A stretch of DNA of 5,854 nt from an uncultured Solirubrobacteraceae bacterium (lineage in GTDB: Bacteria; Actinomycetota; Thermoleophilia; Solirubrobacterales; Solirubrobacteraceae), in assembly GCA_955652345.1 (NCBI GenBank), contig CATPBV010000069.1, positions 1 to 5,854 on the forward strand. The letters are read 5' to 3'. Position 1 is the stretch's first letter, and every line of letters begins with the position of its first letter. Below, one piece after another: positions 1 through 5,704 of this stretch. The notes beneath the pieces were generated by a model. The model ran no database searches, had not been told where the DNA came from, and saw only the letters and a list, made by a program, of their open reading frames with translations. A program made the position numbers and the translations under genes.

Positions 1-1088
1 ATCGAGTTGACGAAGCCCTGCATGCCTGGATTGCCCAGCTTCGTTTTCGTCTGGCCCTCGAATTGGGGGTCGGTCAGCTTCGCCGAGATCACCGCCGTGA
101 GGCCCTCCCGAACGTCCTCACCGGTCAGGTTCTCGTCCTTCTCCTTGAGCTCTCCCTTCTCGCGTGCGTACGTGTTCAGCACGCCGGTGAGCGCCTGGCG
201 GAACCCGGCAAGATGTGAGCCGCCCTCGATCGTGTTGATGTTGTTCGCGAACGAGAACACGGACTCCTGATAGGAGGAGTTCCACTGCATCGCAACCTCG
301 ACGGCGCCCTTATCGCTCTCGCCCATGAACGAGATCACCTTCTTGTGTACCGGGTCGCGGTTCTCGTTCAGGTACATCACGAAGTCAACGATCCCGCCCT
401 CGTAACGGAACTCGGCGCGGTGGCCTTCCCCCCGTTCGTCGATCAGGATGATCCGCAAGCCGCTGGTCAGGAACGCGGTCTCCCGCATGCGCTCCTCGAG
501 GGTCGTGAAATCGACCTCGAGTGTCTCGAACACGTCCGCGTCGGGCAGGAACGTGATGGTCGTGCCGGTCTCCCTGGTGGGCTCGCACCGCTGAAGGTCC
601 GAGAGCGGCTTGCCGCGCTCGTAGGACTGGTGCCAGTGATAGCCGTCGCGGCAGACGTCGACGTCGAGCCGCTCCGAGAGCGCGTTGACGACCGAGACGC
701 CGACGCCGTGCAGACCGCCTGAGACTTTGTAGCCGCTGTCGCCGAACTTGCCGCCGGCGTGGAGCGTCGTCAGCACGACCTCGACCGCGGGCCGCTGCTC
801 CTTCTCCATGATCGCAACCGGAATCCCCGCCCCGTTGTCGATGACCGTGATCGAGTTGTCAGGGTGGATCTGGACCGTAACCTCGTCACAGCGGCCGGCG
901 AGCGCCTCGTCAACAGAGTTATCGACAACCTCATAGACCAGGTGGTGCAGACCACGTGGCCCGGTCGAGCCGATGTACATCCCGGGGCGCTTGCGGACGG
1001 CCTCGAGACCCTCCAGCACGGTGATGTCCTGGGCGTCGTATCCGCCCTGCTTCCTCTGGCGCCTCCTGGCGCCTCCGTCAGTTGCCAA
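1..1088 (-). CDS. gyrB: DNA gyrase subunit B (C-terminal part outside window)
   Basis: This is the ATPase subunit of the type II topoisomerase that introduces negative supercoils as an A2B2 complex with GyrA. The first 362 codons are present. The GHKL ATPase domain shows EVVDNSVDEA (residues 53-62, with catalytic E53 and Mg-binding N57), DNGAGIPV (84-91) and the ATP lid GGLHGVGVSVVNA (124-136). The transducer domain follows, with QTKTK at 346-350, whose K348 matches the ATP-sensing lysine (E. coli K337). The TOPRIM domain lies beyond the left edge. I chose the TTG start at 1088 because GGAGGA sits 3 bases upstream, and because it gives a short polar tail before YDAQDITVLEGLEAVRKRPGMYIG, as in other actinobacterial GyrB. 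No ATG or GTG lies in frame close upstream; an in-frame ATG near 1177 has no support. One oddity is Ala at position 87, where the family normally has Arg. The family call is certain; the start is likely. Confidence 0.97.
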   Translation of the reverse strand, partial: MATDGGARRRQRKQGGYDAQDITVLEGLEAVRKRPGMYIGSTGPRGLHHLVYEVVDNSVDEALAGRCDEVTVQIHPDNSITVIDNGAGIPVAIMEKEQRPAVEVVLTTLHAGGKFGDSGYKVSGGLHGVGVSVVNALSERLDVDVCRDGYHWHQSYERGKPLSDLQRCEPTRETGTTITFLPDADVFETLEVDFTTLEERMRETAFLTSGLRIILIDERGEGHRAEFRYEGGIVDFVMYLNENRDPVHKKVISFMGESDKGAVEVAMQWNSSYQESVFSFANNINTIEGGSHLAGFRQALTGVLNTYAREKGELKEKDENLTGEDVREGLTAVISAKLTDPQFEGQTKTKLGNPGMQGFVNS

Positions 1089-1091
1089 CGA

Positions 1092-1097
1092 TCCTCC
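1092..1097 (-). promoter_or_regulatory. Shine-Dalgarno site for gyrB
   Basis: GGAGGA lies just before the TTG codon at 1088, with only three bases (TCG) between them. The spacing is tight, but the perfect anti-16S match is the main reason for choosing this non-ATG start. Confidence 0.65.
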
Positions 1098-1108
1098 GAT
1101 GACATCGA

Positions 1109-1149
1109 GACGCCCCGGATCCGCGCTTCGGACTGCGCACCGGGGCGTC
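1109..1149 (-). repeat. GC-rich inverted repeat/hairpin in gyrB leader
   Basis: GACGCCCCGG and CCGGGGCGTC form a perfect 10-bp inverted repeat (1109-1118 and 1140-1149) around a 21-base loop. The loop holds a further GCGC/GCGC pair (1123-1126 with 1135-1138). In the gyrB transcript the hairpin would begin about 11 bases after the inferred transcription start and end 11 bases before the ribosome binding site. No U-tract follows, so it is not a standard intrinsic terminator. It could be a leader structure that stabilises the mRNA or affects ribosome access, or a DNA operator. The repeat is directly visible; its function is inferred. Confidence 0.6.
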
Positions 1150-1166
1150 GAGAATTGGTGTACAGA

Positions 1167-1175
1167 AGAATAGCA
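1167..1175 (-). promoter_or_regulatory. Possible gyrB promoter (extended -10)
   Basis: TGCTATTCT on the minus strand matches an extended -10 (TG, one base, then a TATAAT-like hexamer). It lies about 80 bases upstream of the gyrB start codon, in the non-coding gap after dciA. No good -35 hexamer sits at 16-18 bases, so the call rests on the extended -10 alone. It resembles the candidate upstream of dnaA. Confidence 0.35.
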
Positions 1176-1255
1176 CATCGACCGGTGAGAACGGGTGTCT
1201 CGAACACCACTTTTTGCCTGCAAAGCGTGATGAAATGCGACGGGATGCAACACCC

Positions 1256-1277
1256 CCCTGAGGGACCTGGCTCAGGG
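1256..1277 (-). terminator. Small hairpin downstream of dciA, weak terminator candidate
   Basis: CCCTGAG and CTCAGGG (1256-1262 and 1271-1277) form a 7-bp perfect stem around an 8-base loop, 72 bases past the dciA stop codon. The minus-strand sequence after the stem is G-rich rather than U-rich, so intrinsic termination is doubtful. It may protect the 3' end of the dnaA-dnaN-recF-dciA transcript or cause a pause before the gyrB promoter. The rest of the 261-base gap shows no gene. Confidence 0.25.
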
Positions 1278-1349
1278 CGTCAGCGCGGTTCGGGAGTCGG
1301 CTTGAACAGCGAGCCAAGTGATCTCTCCGACGAGGGTGGGTTCGGCGCC

Positions 1350-1664
1350 TCACGACCACTCCCGCGGAGGCACCGCAACGCACCTGAGGCGCCTGATGAC
1401 AGCTCTGTGCAGCATCCCGTTGAGACGTTCGAGGATCACCGGCGACATCAGGTCGAGCTCCTGCGCCCACACCGATGCAGAGCACGAAACAGTCACGATC
1501 CCCCCCCGCTCCGAGGTGGGCGTGGCCTCGGCCGCAATCGTCGGTCCAACCGCCCCTGCCCATGCTCGCTGTACATCAGCCAACACGGTCGCCGGCGCAA
1601 GCTCGTCGCGCACGTCCTCCAGAGCCAGAGCCAGCGGCCGGAGGCTTCGGCGATGCGGGCTCAC
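1350..1664 (-). CDS. dciA: DciA/DUF721 family replicative helicase-associated protein
   Basis: This 104-residue protein belongs to the DUF721/DciA family, which helps load or activate the DnaB helicase in bacteria lacking DnaC or DnaI. The family pattern is visible: a central Trp with VQRAWAGAVGPTIAAEATP (residues 31-49), then a beta-rich stretch with GGIVTVSCSASVWAQELD (54-71), then a helix SPVILERLN. The length is short to normal for the family, with a brief N-terminal tail. The GTG start overlaps the recF stop codon in a GTGA quartet, which suggests translational coupling. GAGG lies 7 bases upstream, inside the end of recF (1672-1675). Gene order recF-dciA-gyrB is typical of actinobacteria. 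A run of eight Gs lies mid-gene at codons 53-55. The family assignment is strong; the helicase-loading role comes from studied relatives. Confidence 0.9.
   Translation of the reverse strand: MSPHRRSLRPLALALEDVRDELAPATVLADVQRAWAGAVGPTIAAEATPTSERGGIVTVSCSASVWAQELDLMSPVILERLNGMLHRAVIRRLRCVAVPPREWS
1500..1507 (-). repeat. Homopolymer G8 tract inside dciA
   Basis: Eight consecutive C on the plus strand, read as G8 in the dciA coding strand (CGG GGG GGG), encode Arg53-Gly54-Gly55. It is the longest homopolymer I noticed in the window. It has the geometry of a slippery site (last G of one codon followed by two GGG codons), so it could slip during replication, transcription or translation. It may also be simple glycine codon use. 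Confidence 0.7.
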
Positions 1665-2764
1665 GCGATCGCCTCGATGAGCACGCTGCCTTGCGCTACC
1701 GCCGCCCGAACAACGTCATCTCCCGCACCGACCGGCACCTGATCGAGCTCGGTGGTAGTGATCAATGCCTGACCCCCCGCCCCTCGGAGGTGCTCGATCA
1801 ACGCCTCGCGCCGGCCCTGATCGAGCTCGCTCATCACGTCGTCGAGCAGCATCAGCGGCGGGGCGGCGCGAGCCGCTGCGATCGCCTGGCGCTCGGCAAG
1901 CAGTAACGACAGCAATGCGAGGCGCTGCTGTCCCTGCGAGCCGTAGGCCCTCAGATCACGCCCCTCACGGAGCGTCACGAGATCGTCTCGATGGGGTCCA
2001 TGCGATGTGAACCCTCGCTCGAGATCTGTCTGGAGGCGCTCGGCCAGCTCGGCGGCCAGCTCGGCTGGTTCTGTCGCGCGGGAGCGCGGCCGATACCGCA
2101 GTTCGGGATCGCCGTCGAGCCCAAGCTCGTCGGCGACGCCACTGAAGTGTGCGTTGATCGCCTCCACCGCGCGCAGGCGATCGCCCATCAGCGCCCAGCC
2201 ATGCCTTGCCAGCTCGTTGTTCCAGGTTGCAAGCGCGGCGCGACTGCCATGGCCTGACCGAATCCGAGAGATCAGGGCGTTGCGTTGCGCTAGGGCTTGG
2301 GCGTAAGCCCTGCGGTTGGAGCCTCGCGCGGGCCACATCGCGGCAACGAACTGATCGAGATGCGCACGTCTGACAGCGGGCGCTCCCTTGATCAGCTCGA
2401 GGCGGTCAGGGAGGAAAACACTGACGAGCGGCCGGACCGGCGCATCGAGCAGACGATCCGTCGTGGCCCCGTCGATCAGAATTCGCTTCGGCTCTCCAGG
2501 GGAGAAGCCGACGGCAAGCTCATGCTCTCCGTCCTCACCGCAGACGCTGACGACGACGCGCGTCACGCCCGCGCCGAAGCGCACCACCTCGCGCTCGTTG
2601 ACGGTGCGGCATGAACGCCCGGTGCATCCGAAATACAACCCCTCGAGCAGGTTTGTCTTGCCTGCCCCGTTTGGACCGTGCACGAGCGTCAGACGCTCGC
2701 CGAGGCTGATGCCGGCGTCCCGATAGTTGCGAAAGTCGCGTAGGCGCAGGCCCAGAACGAACAT
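1661..2764 (-). CDS. recF: DNA replication and repair protein RecF
   Basis: RecF is an SMC-like ABC-type ATPase that acts with RecO and RecR to load RecA at single-strand gaps and stalled forks. At 367 residues it is full length. The N-terminus MFVLGLRLRDFRNY is characteristic. Walker A is GPNGAGKT (residues 30-37). The arm region carries FTSHGPHRDD (252-261), followed by the ABC signature YGSQGQQR (274-281), Walker B LMLLDDV (304-310), and SELD (312-315) as the D-loop. The ATG at 2764 is the only sensible start, as no ATG, GTG or TTG lies in frame in the 59-base gap after dnaN. No convincing ribosome binding site precedes it; the nearest purine run (AAGGGGG) is over 20 bases away, so expression may be low, a common situation for RecF. 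The stop codon overlaps the dciA start by four bases. There is no gnd or yaaA gene between dnaN and recF. Confidence 0.97.
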   Translation of the reverse strand: MFVLGLRLRDFRNYRDAGISLGERLTLVHGPNGAGKTNLLEGLYFGCTGRSCRTVNEREVVRFGAGVTRVVVSVCGEDGEHELAVGFSPGEPKRILIDGATTDRLLDAPVRPLVSVFLPDRLELIKGAPAVRRAHLDQFVAAMWPARGSNRRAYAQALAQRNALISRIRSGHGSRAALATWNNELARHGWALMGDRLRAVEAINAHFSGVADELGLDGDPELRYRPRSRATEPAELAAELAERLQTDLERGFTSHGPHRDDLVTLREGRDLRAYGSQGQQRLALLSLLLAERQAIAAARAAPPLMLLDDVMSELDQGRREALIEHLRGAGGQALITTTELDQVPVGAGDDVVRAAVAQGSVLIEAIA

Positions 2765-2823
2765 CAGCCGACCGCGCCGCGAGCGCCCCCTTGGATGCCG
2801 GGCCTGGGTTGCTCGCAGCCCAT

Positions 2824-3933
2824 CTACACGTTCAGGCGGATCGGCATGATCAGATACTGGAAGCGACTCTCGTCAGCCGCCTCGATCAGCCCGGGTCGCA
2901 GCGGGCTGATGAGCTTGAGAAGTACGTCACCCTCGTCGATCGCCTCGAGCCCTGCCCGCAGGAACTCGGGATTGAAGCCGATCTCAAGGGGCTCACCGGT
3001 GAAGGCGACCGGCAGCGACTCGCGTGCCTCGCCGACGTCGGGCGTCTGCGCAGAGACGGTCAGCTCCCCCTGGGCAAACGACAACCTCAAGGGCGCGTTC
3101 TTGAGTGCCAGGAGGCTGATCCGCCGCACCACATCGGTCAGTTCGGCCGAGGAGATCCGCAGCTCGTGCTCAAAGCTCTCCGGAAGCAGCTGACGGTAGT
3201 TCGGGAACTGTCCGTCGATCAGGCGCGAGGACAGCGTCACCCCACCCAGCACGAACAGGATCTGATTCTGGCGGACACTGATCTCAAGCTGATCGTCGTC
3301 CACGTGCGTCGCAACCCTCGCAAGCTCCTGCAGCGCCCGGGCCGGAACATTGACCTCAAACGAAGAGAGGAGGGGAGCCTCGAGCTGTGTCTCCTTAACA
3401 CTGAGGCGATAAGAGTCAGTAGCCACCATTCGCAGCTCGCGCTCCGAGGCCGACACGAGGATCCCGGTCAACACCGGTCTGGTCTCATCACGCGAAGCGG
3501 AACCCGCCACCTTCTGCGCTGTTGAAACAAACGCATCGGCGGGAATCGACAGCGCTGATTCTGGATCGCGTTCAGGAAACGGCGGGAAGTCTTCGCTGCG
3601 CAGCGTGCGGATGTTGAACGTGGCGTTACCGGAGACGACCTCCGCGTCCTGCTCAGCCGCGCGCAACTCGATCGAGACGGTTGGAGCCGGCAGGGAGCGA
3701 ACCACGTCGAGGAGGAGCCGAGCTGGGAGCACAAGCGTGCCCTCACGCACAATCTCGGCACTCAGCGGAACCCGTAGCCCGACGTCCATGTCCGTTGCCC
3801 GCAGCTCGCACGAACCTCCGGTGGCGTCGAACTGGACGCCGGCGAGTGCTTGGATCGCACTACGAGTCGATGCAACTCTGCTGACGGTCTGGAGTTGCCC
3901 GAGCAGAGCGTCTCGCTCGAGGGAGATCTTCAC
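2824..3933 (-). CDS. dnaN: DNA polymerase III beta subunit (sliding clamp)
   Basis: The beta clamp is a ring dimer that tethers DNA polymerase III and other partners to DNA. The 369 residues fit the family, with three clamp folds at roughly 1-118, 128-250 and 252-367. Landmarks are LRSEDFPPFP (111-120), RPVLTGI (152-158), ATDSYRLS (171-178), IDGQFPNY (239-246), FNPEFL (320-325) and the C-terminal YLIMPIRL (360-367), which forms part of the partner-binding pocket. The start is GTG at 3933, giving the usual MKISLERD opening. GAGGT lies 7 bases upstream, and no better start exists. It follows dnaA in the same direction after a 115-base spacer and precedes recF by 59 bases, so co-transcription is likely. 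No key residue appears to be missing. Confidence 0.97.
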   Translation of the reverse strand: MKISLERDALLGQLQTVSRVASTRSAIQALAGVQFDATGGSCELRATDMDVGLRVPLSAEIVREGTLVLPARLLLDVVRSLPAPTVSIELRAAEQDAEVVSGNATFNIRTLRSEDFPPFPERDPESALSIPADAFVSTAQKVAGSASRDETRPVLTGILVSASERELRMVATDSYRLSVKETQLEAPLLSSFEVNVPARALQELARVATHVDDDQLEISVRQNQILFVLGGVTLSSRLIDGQFPNYRQLLPESFEHELRISSAELTDVVRRISLLALKNAPLRLSFAQGELTVSAQTPDVGEARESLPVAFTGEPLEIGFNPEFLRAGLEAIDEGDVLLKLISPLRPGLIEAADESRFQYLIMPIRLNV

Positions 3934-4048
3934 GATGAATACCTCAGTTGGAACATAGAAGTCATAGGGGCTGTTGAAGCTGTCGAGAAGCGCGTGTTCG
4001 CCCGCATCTAGCGGGGCTGTTGGGTCCTGAGCGCGGTATGCAAGTCTG
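3934..4048. other. dnaA-dnaN spacer without a recognisable DnaA-box cluster
   Basis: In many actinobacteria this gap is several hundred bases long and holds oriC. Here it is only 115 bases. I find no TTNTCCACA-type DnaA box on either strand and no AT-rich unwinding region. The nearest match is TTCTCGACA on the minus strand (3981-3989), one base off the consensus. A small hairpin, CCCGC/GCGGG with a 5-base loop, lies at 4001-4015 and has no U-tract. TATGTT-like hexamers near the dnaN start could serve as a -10 for a dnaN promoter, but no matching -35 is evident. Confidence 0.55.
3941..3945 (-). promoter_or_regulatory. Shine-Dalgarno site for dnaN
   Basis: TGAGGT lies 7 bases before the GTG start codon at 3933. 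It supports GTG over any internal ATG. Confidence 0.6.
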
Positions 4049-5401
4049 TCAATAGCGTCGGTCGCCTTGCCCGGTTCGGATCTGATCAGAGATGGCGGTC
4101 ACGTCGGTTGCCGCCTGTTGATCAGCGCTCAACCGCTGAGCGACTCGCTTGACGGCGTGCAGGACGGTCGCATGGCTGCGACCACCGAACGCCGCGCCGA
4201 TCCTCGTCAGCGAACCGTCGGTGAATTCGCGTGTCAGGTAGATCGCGACTTGACGCGGCCACGCGATTCGAGCCTCCCTGCTCGAGGAGACGAGATCAGA
4301 GACCGGTAGTTCGTAATACGACGCGACGGTTGCCTGGACGTCCGCCGCTGACAGCGACGTGCTGAGAGACGAGGGATACATGCCGTCGAGGACGGTCGTG
4401 GCCAGCGCTACGTCGATCGGCTTCCTGGCCAGCGAGTGATAGGCGACGATCCGGATCAGGGCGCCCTCGAGCACGCGAACGTTGTTCGTGACTCGCTCGG
4501 CGATGACTTCGAGAACAGTGGGATCCGCCAGTGGGACGCGATCGAGGGCCGCACGCTTCCGCAGGATTGCGACTCGTGTCGCAAAGTCAGGCGGCCGGAT
4601 GTCGGCCACGAGGCCAGACTGGAAGCGTTCCTGGAGCCGCTCTTCGACGCCAGCCAGCTGACTCGGCAGTCGATCGCAGGTCACTACGAGCTGACGGCCG
4701 GTCTCGTACAGGGCGTTGAACGTGTGGAAGAACTCCTCCTCGGTTCGAGCCTTGCTCGCGAGAAACTGCACATCGTCGATCAGCAGAGCGTCGGCGTCCC
4801 GATAGGCCCGCTTGAACTGCTCGAGCGAGCGTGAGCCGAGAGCCGCGATGAAATGGTTGGTGAATGCCTCGACGGTCGTGTAGCGGACTACGGCCCCGCC
4901 ACCAAAAGCGAGGATGTAGTTGCCGATCGCGTGCAGCAGGTGGGTCTTGCCGAGCCCGGGCGGAGCGTGGATGAAGAGCGGGTTGTATGCCTGGCCGGGA
5001 AGCTCGGCGACCGCCAGGGCTGCGGCGTGGGCGAGGCGGTTTCCCTCTCCGATGATGAATTGATCAAAGCTGTAGCGCGGGTTGAGACTGGCGACGGGCG
5101 ACTGTGGGGGAAGGGACTGTGATGGCGAGGCGCGCCGCGCATCGTCGGCTCCTGCGAAGGCCACCCGGACCTCGCTCCCGAGAACGTCCCGAGCGTCACG
5201 CTCGAGAATGTGGCCAAACCGCTTGGCGACCCATGCCTGGGTCGCGGTCGGCGCCTTGAGCATCAGCACGTTTGCCCGCAGCGACTGAGGCTCTAAAGGA
5301 GCAAGCCAGATCTCATAGGTGGATTCACCGACCGTCCGCCGCAGCTGGGCCTGGATCGCGTGCCAGGCAGGGACAAGCTCGAAGTGCGCAGACAGCTCCA
5401 A
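4049..5401 (-). CDS. dnaA: Chromosomal replication initiator protein DnaA
   Basis: DnaA is the AAA+ protein that binds and opens the replication origin. It has 450 residues. Domain I (about 5-82, AWHAIQAQL to VRVAF) is the oligomerisation and helicase-contact domain. A short domain II linker spans about 83-105, much shorter than in Streptomyces. The AAA+ domain follows: Walker A APPGLGKT (146-153), Walker B LLIDD (206-210), sensor 1 around TCDR (241-244), arginine-finger region ERLQERF (254-260) and sensor 2 NNVRVLEGAL (306-315). Domain IV carries PRQVAIYL (382-389) and GGRSHATVLHA (406-416). The start is TTG at 5401, with AAGGAG 4 bases upstream and no alternative start nearby. Three departures from consensus stand out: Ala at the first Walker A glycine, and Ser and Ala in the GGRDHTTV DNA-contact motif. 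The family call is certain; the start is likely. Confidence 0.97.
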   Translation of the reverse strand: MELSAHFELVPAWHAIQAQLRRTVGESTYEIWLAPLEPQSLRANVLMLKAPTATQAWVAKRFGHILERDARDVLGSEVRVAFAGADDARRASPSQSLPPQSPVASLNPRYSFDQFIIGEGNRLAHAAALAVAELPGQAYNPLFIHAPPGLGKTHLLHAIGNYILAFGGGAVVRYTTVEAFTNHFIAALGSRSLEQFKRAYRDADALLIDDVQFLASKARTEEEFFHTFNALYETGRQLVVTCDRLPSQLAGVEERLQERFQSGLVADIRPPDFATRVAILRKRAALDRVPLADPTVLEVIAERVTNNVRVLEGALIRIVAYHSLARKPIDVALATTVLDGMYPSSLSTSLSAADVQATVASYYELPVSDLVSSSREARIAWPRQVAIYLTREFTDGSLTRIGAAFGGRSHATVLHAVKRVAQRLSADQQAATDVTAISDQIRTGQGDRRY

Positions 5402-5405
5402 CCGA

Positions 5406-5411
5406 CTCCTT
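5406..5411 (-). promoter_or_regulatory. Shine-Dalgarno site for dnaA
   Basis: AAGGAG lies 4 bases before the TTG codon at 5401. It is a strong match with tight spacing, and decides the non-ATG start. Confidence 0.65.
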
Positions 5412-5467
5412 CCCGGAGGGTTCCAGCAAACCGTTTGAGACCTGGGCCAAGAAGCGCCGGAGCGGCG

Positions 5468-5476
5468 AATATACCA
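5468..5476 (-). promoter_or_regulatory. Probable dnaA promoter (extended -10)
   Basis: TGGTATATT on the minus strand is a good extended -10. It is one of the few AT-rich spots in the region. The inferred transcript start is near 5461, giving a leader of about 60 bases before the TTG codon. The hexamer 17 bases upstream (CTCTAT) is a poor -35, which fits extended -10 promoters. A CGCCG/CGGCG hairpin (5455-5467) covers the expected start site. Confidence 0.5.
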
Positions 5477-5648
5477 GCGGCTACACGGCTATAGAGCGCC
5501 CAAGATTGGGGTTGACGCAAAGCGCGACAAAAAGGTCTGGACTCCGCGCTGAACATTGCCCGCTGGCGCTTAAGCGGTCTCGCGCGGTGTGCTTCATCGC
5601 CCGGCGGCAGGGCTGCGGCGAGGCCCGCTTCGCCGAGTCGGAGGCCTC

Positions 5649-5702
5649 ATGAAGCGTGTGATCCGCTGCGTATACTGGGTGCCGGCCCGCTCAGGGCCAT
5701 GA
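5649..5702 (+). CDS. Possible 17-codon leader ORF before rpmH
   Basis: An ATG at 5649 opens a 17-residue frame, MKRVIRCVYWVPARSGP, ending in TGA three bases before the rpmH ATG. GGAGG lies 4 bases upstream (5640-5644), the same spacing as for dnaA and gyrB, and a better ribosome site than that of rpmH itself. This geometry would suit coupled translation into rpmH. Against it, a good -10 (5671-5676) lies inside the ORF, so a transcript from that promoter would lack its start. I recognise no family. It may be a leader peptide used only on a longer transcript, or chance. Confidence 0.3.
   Translation: MKRVIRCVYWVPARSGP
5671..5676 (+). promoter_or_regulatory. Probable rpmH promoter -10
   Basis: TATACT matches the -10 consensus at five of six positions and stands out in GC-rich surroundings, 29 bases before the rpmH ATG. 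No clear -35 lies 16-18 bases upstream. The implied transcript start is near 5683, giving a leader of just over 20 bases. Confidence 0.45.
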
Positions 5703-5704
5703 GC
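5684..5704 (+). repeat. Two overlapping, mutually exclusive hairpins before rpmH
   Basis: GGCCC (5684-5688) pairs with GGGCC (5694-5698) around loop GCTCA. That loop, GCTCA (5689-5693), can instead pair with TGAGC (5700-5704). Both stems have five pairs and cannot form together. The only ribosome-site-like bases of rpmH, AGGG (5693-5696), are mostly paired in the first fold and mostly in the loop of the second. The pairings are directly visible; any switching role is inferred. Confidence 0.4.

Noticed and set aside
918..926. TTATCGACA, one mismatch from a DnaA box
   Set aside because: It encodes part of the conserved VVDNS motif of GyrB, so the protein explains it, and it is isolated.
770..1210. 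Minus-strand open frame of 146 codons overlapping the gyrB start
   Set aside because: It is a different frame of the gyrB N-terminal region; the gyrB frame carries all the conserved motifs.
1078..1563. Minus-strand open frame of 161 codons across the dciA-gyrB gap
   Set aside because: No family-like motif, Arg/Ser/Cys-rich, and overlaps dciA out of frame. Kept only as the possible product of a frameshift at the G8 tract.
759..1742. Long plus-strand open frame of 327 codons antisense to gyrB and dciA
   Set aside because: It is Arg- and Pro-rich, low in family-like motifs, and runs through two well-supported genes and their gap; typical antisense openness in GC-rich DNA.
2791..3525. Plus-strand open frame of 244 codons antisense to dnaN
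   Set aside because: It lies almost wholly opposite the certain dnaN gene, with composition expected from reading its codons in reverse.
4001..4015. CCCGC/GCGGG hairpin between dnaA and dnaN as a terminator
   Set aside because: The stem is only 5 bp and no U-tract follows on the minus strand; dnaA and dnaN are probably co-transcribed.
5512..5517. TTGACG on the plus strand as a -35 hexamer
   Set aside because: The bases 16-18 downstream (around GTCTGG) do not resemble a -10, so no full promoter can be called.
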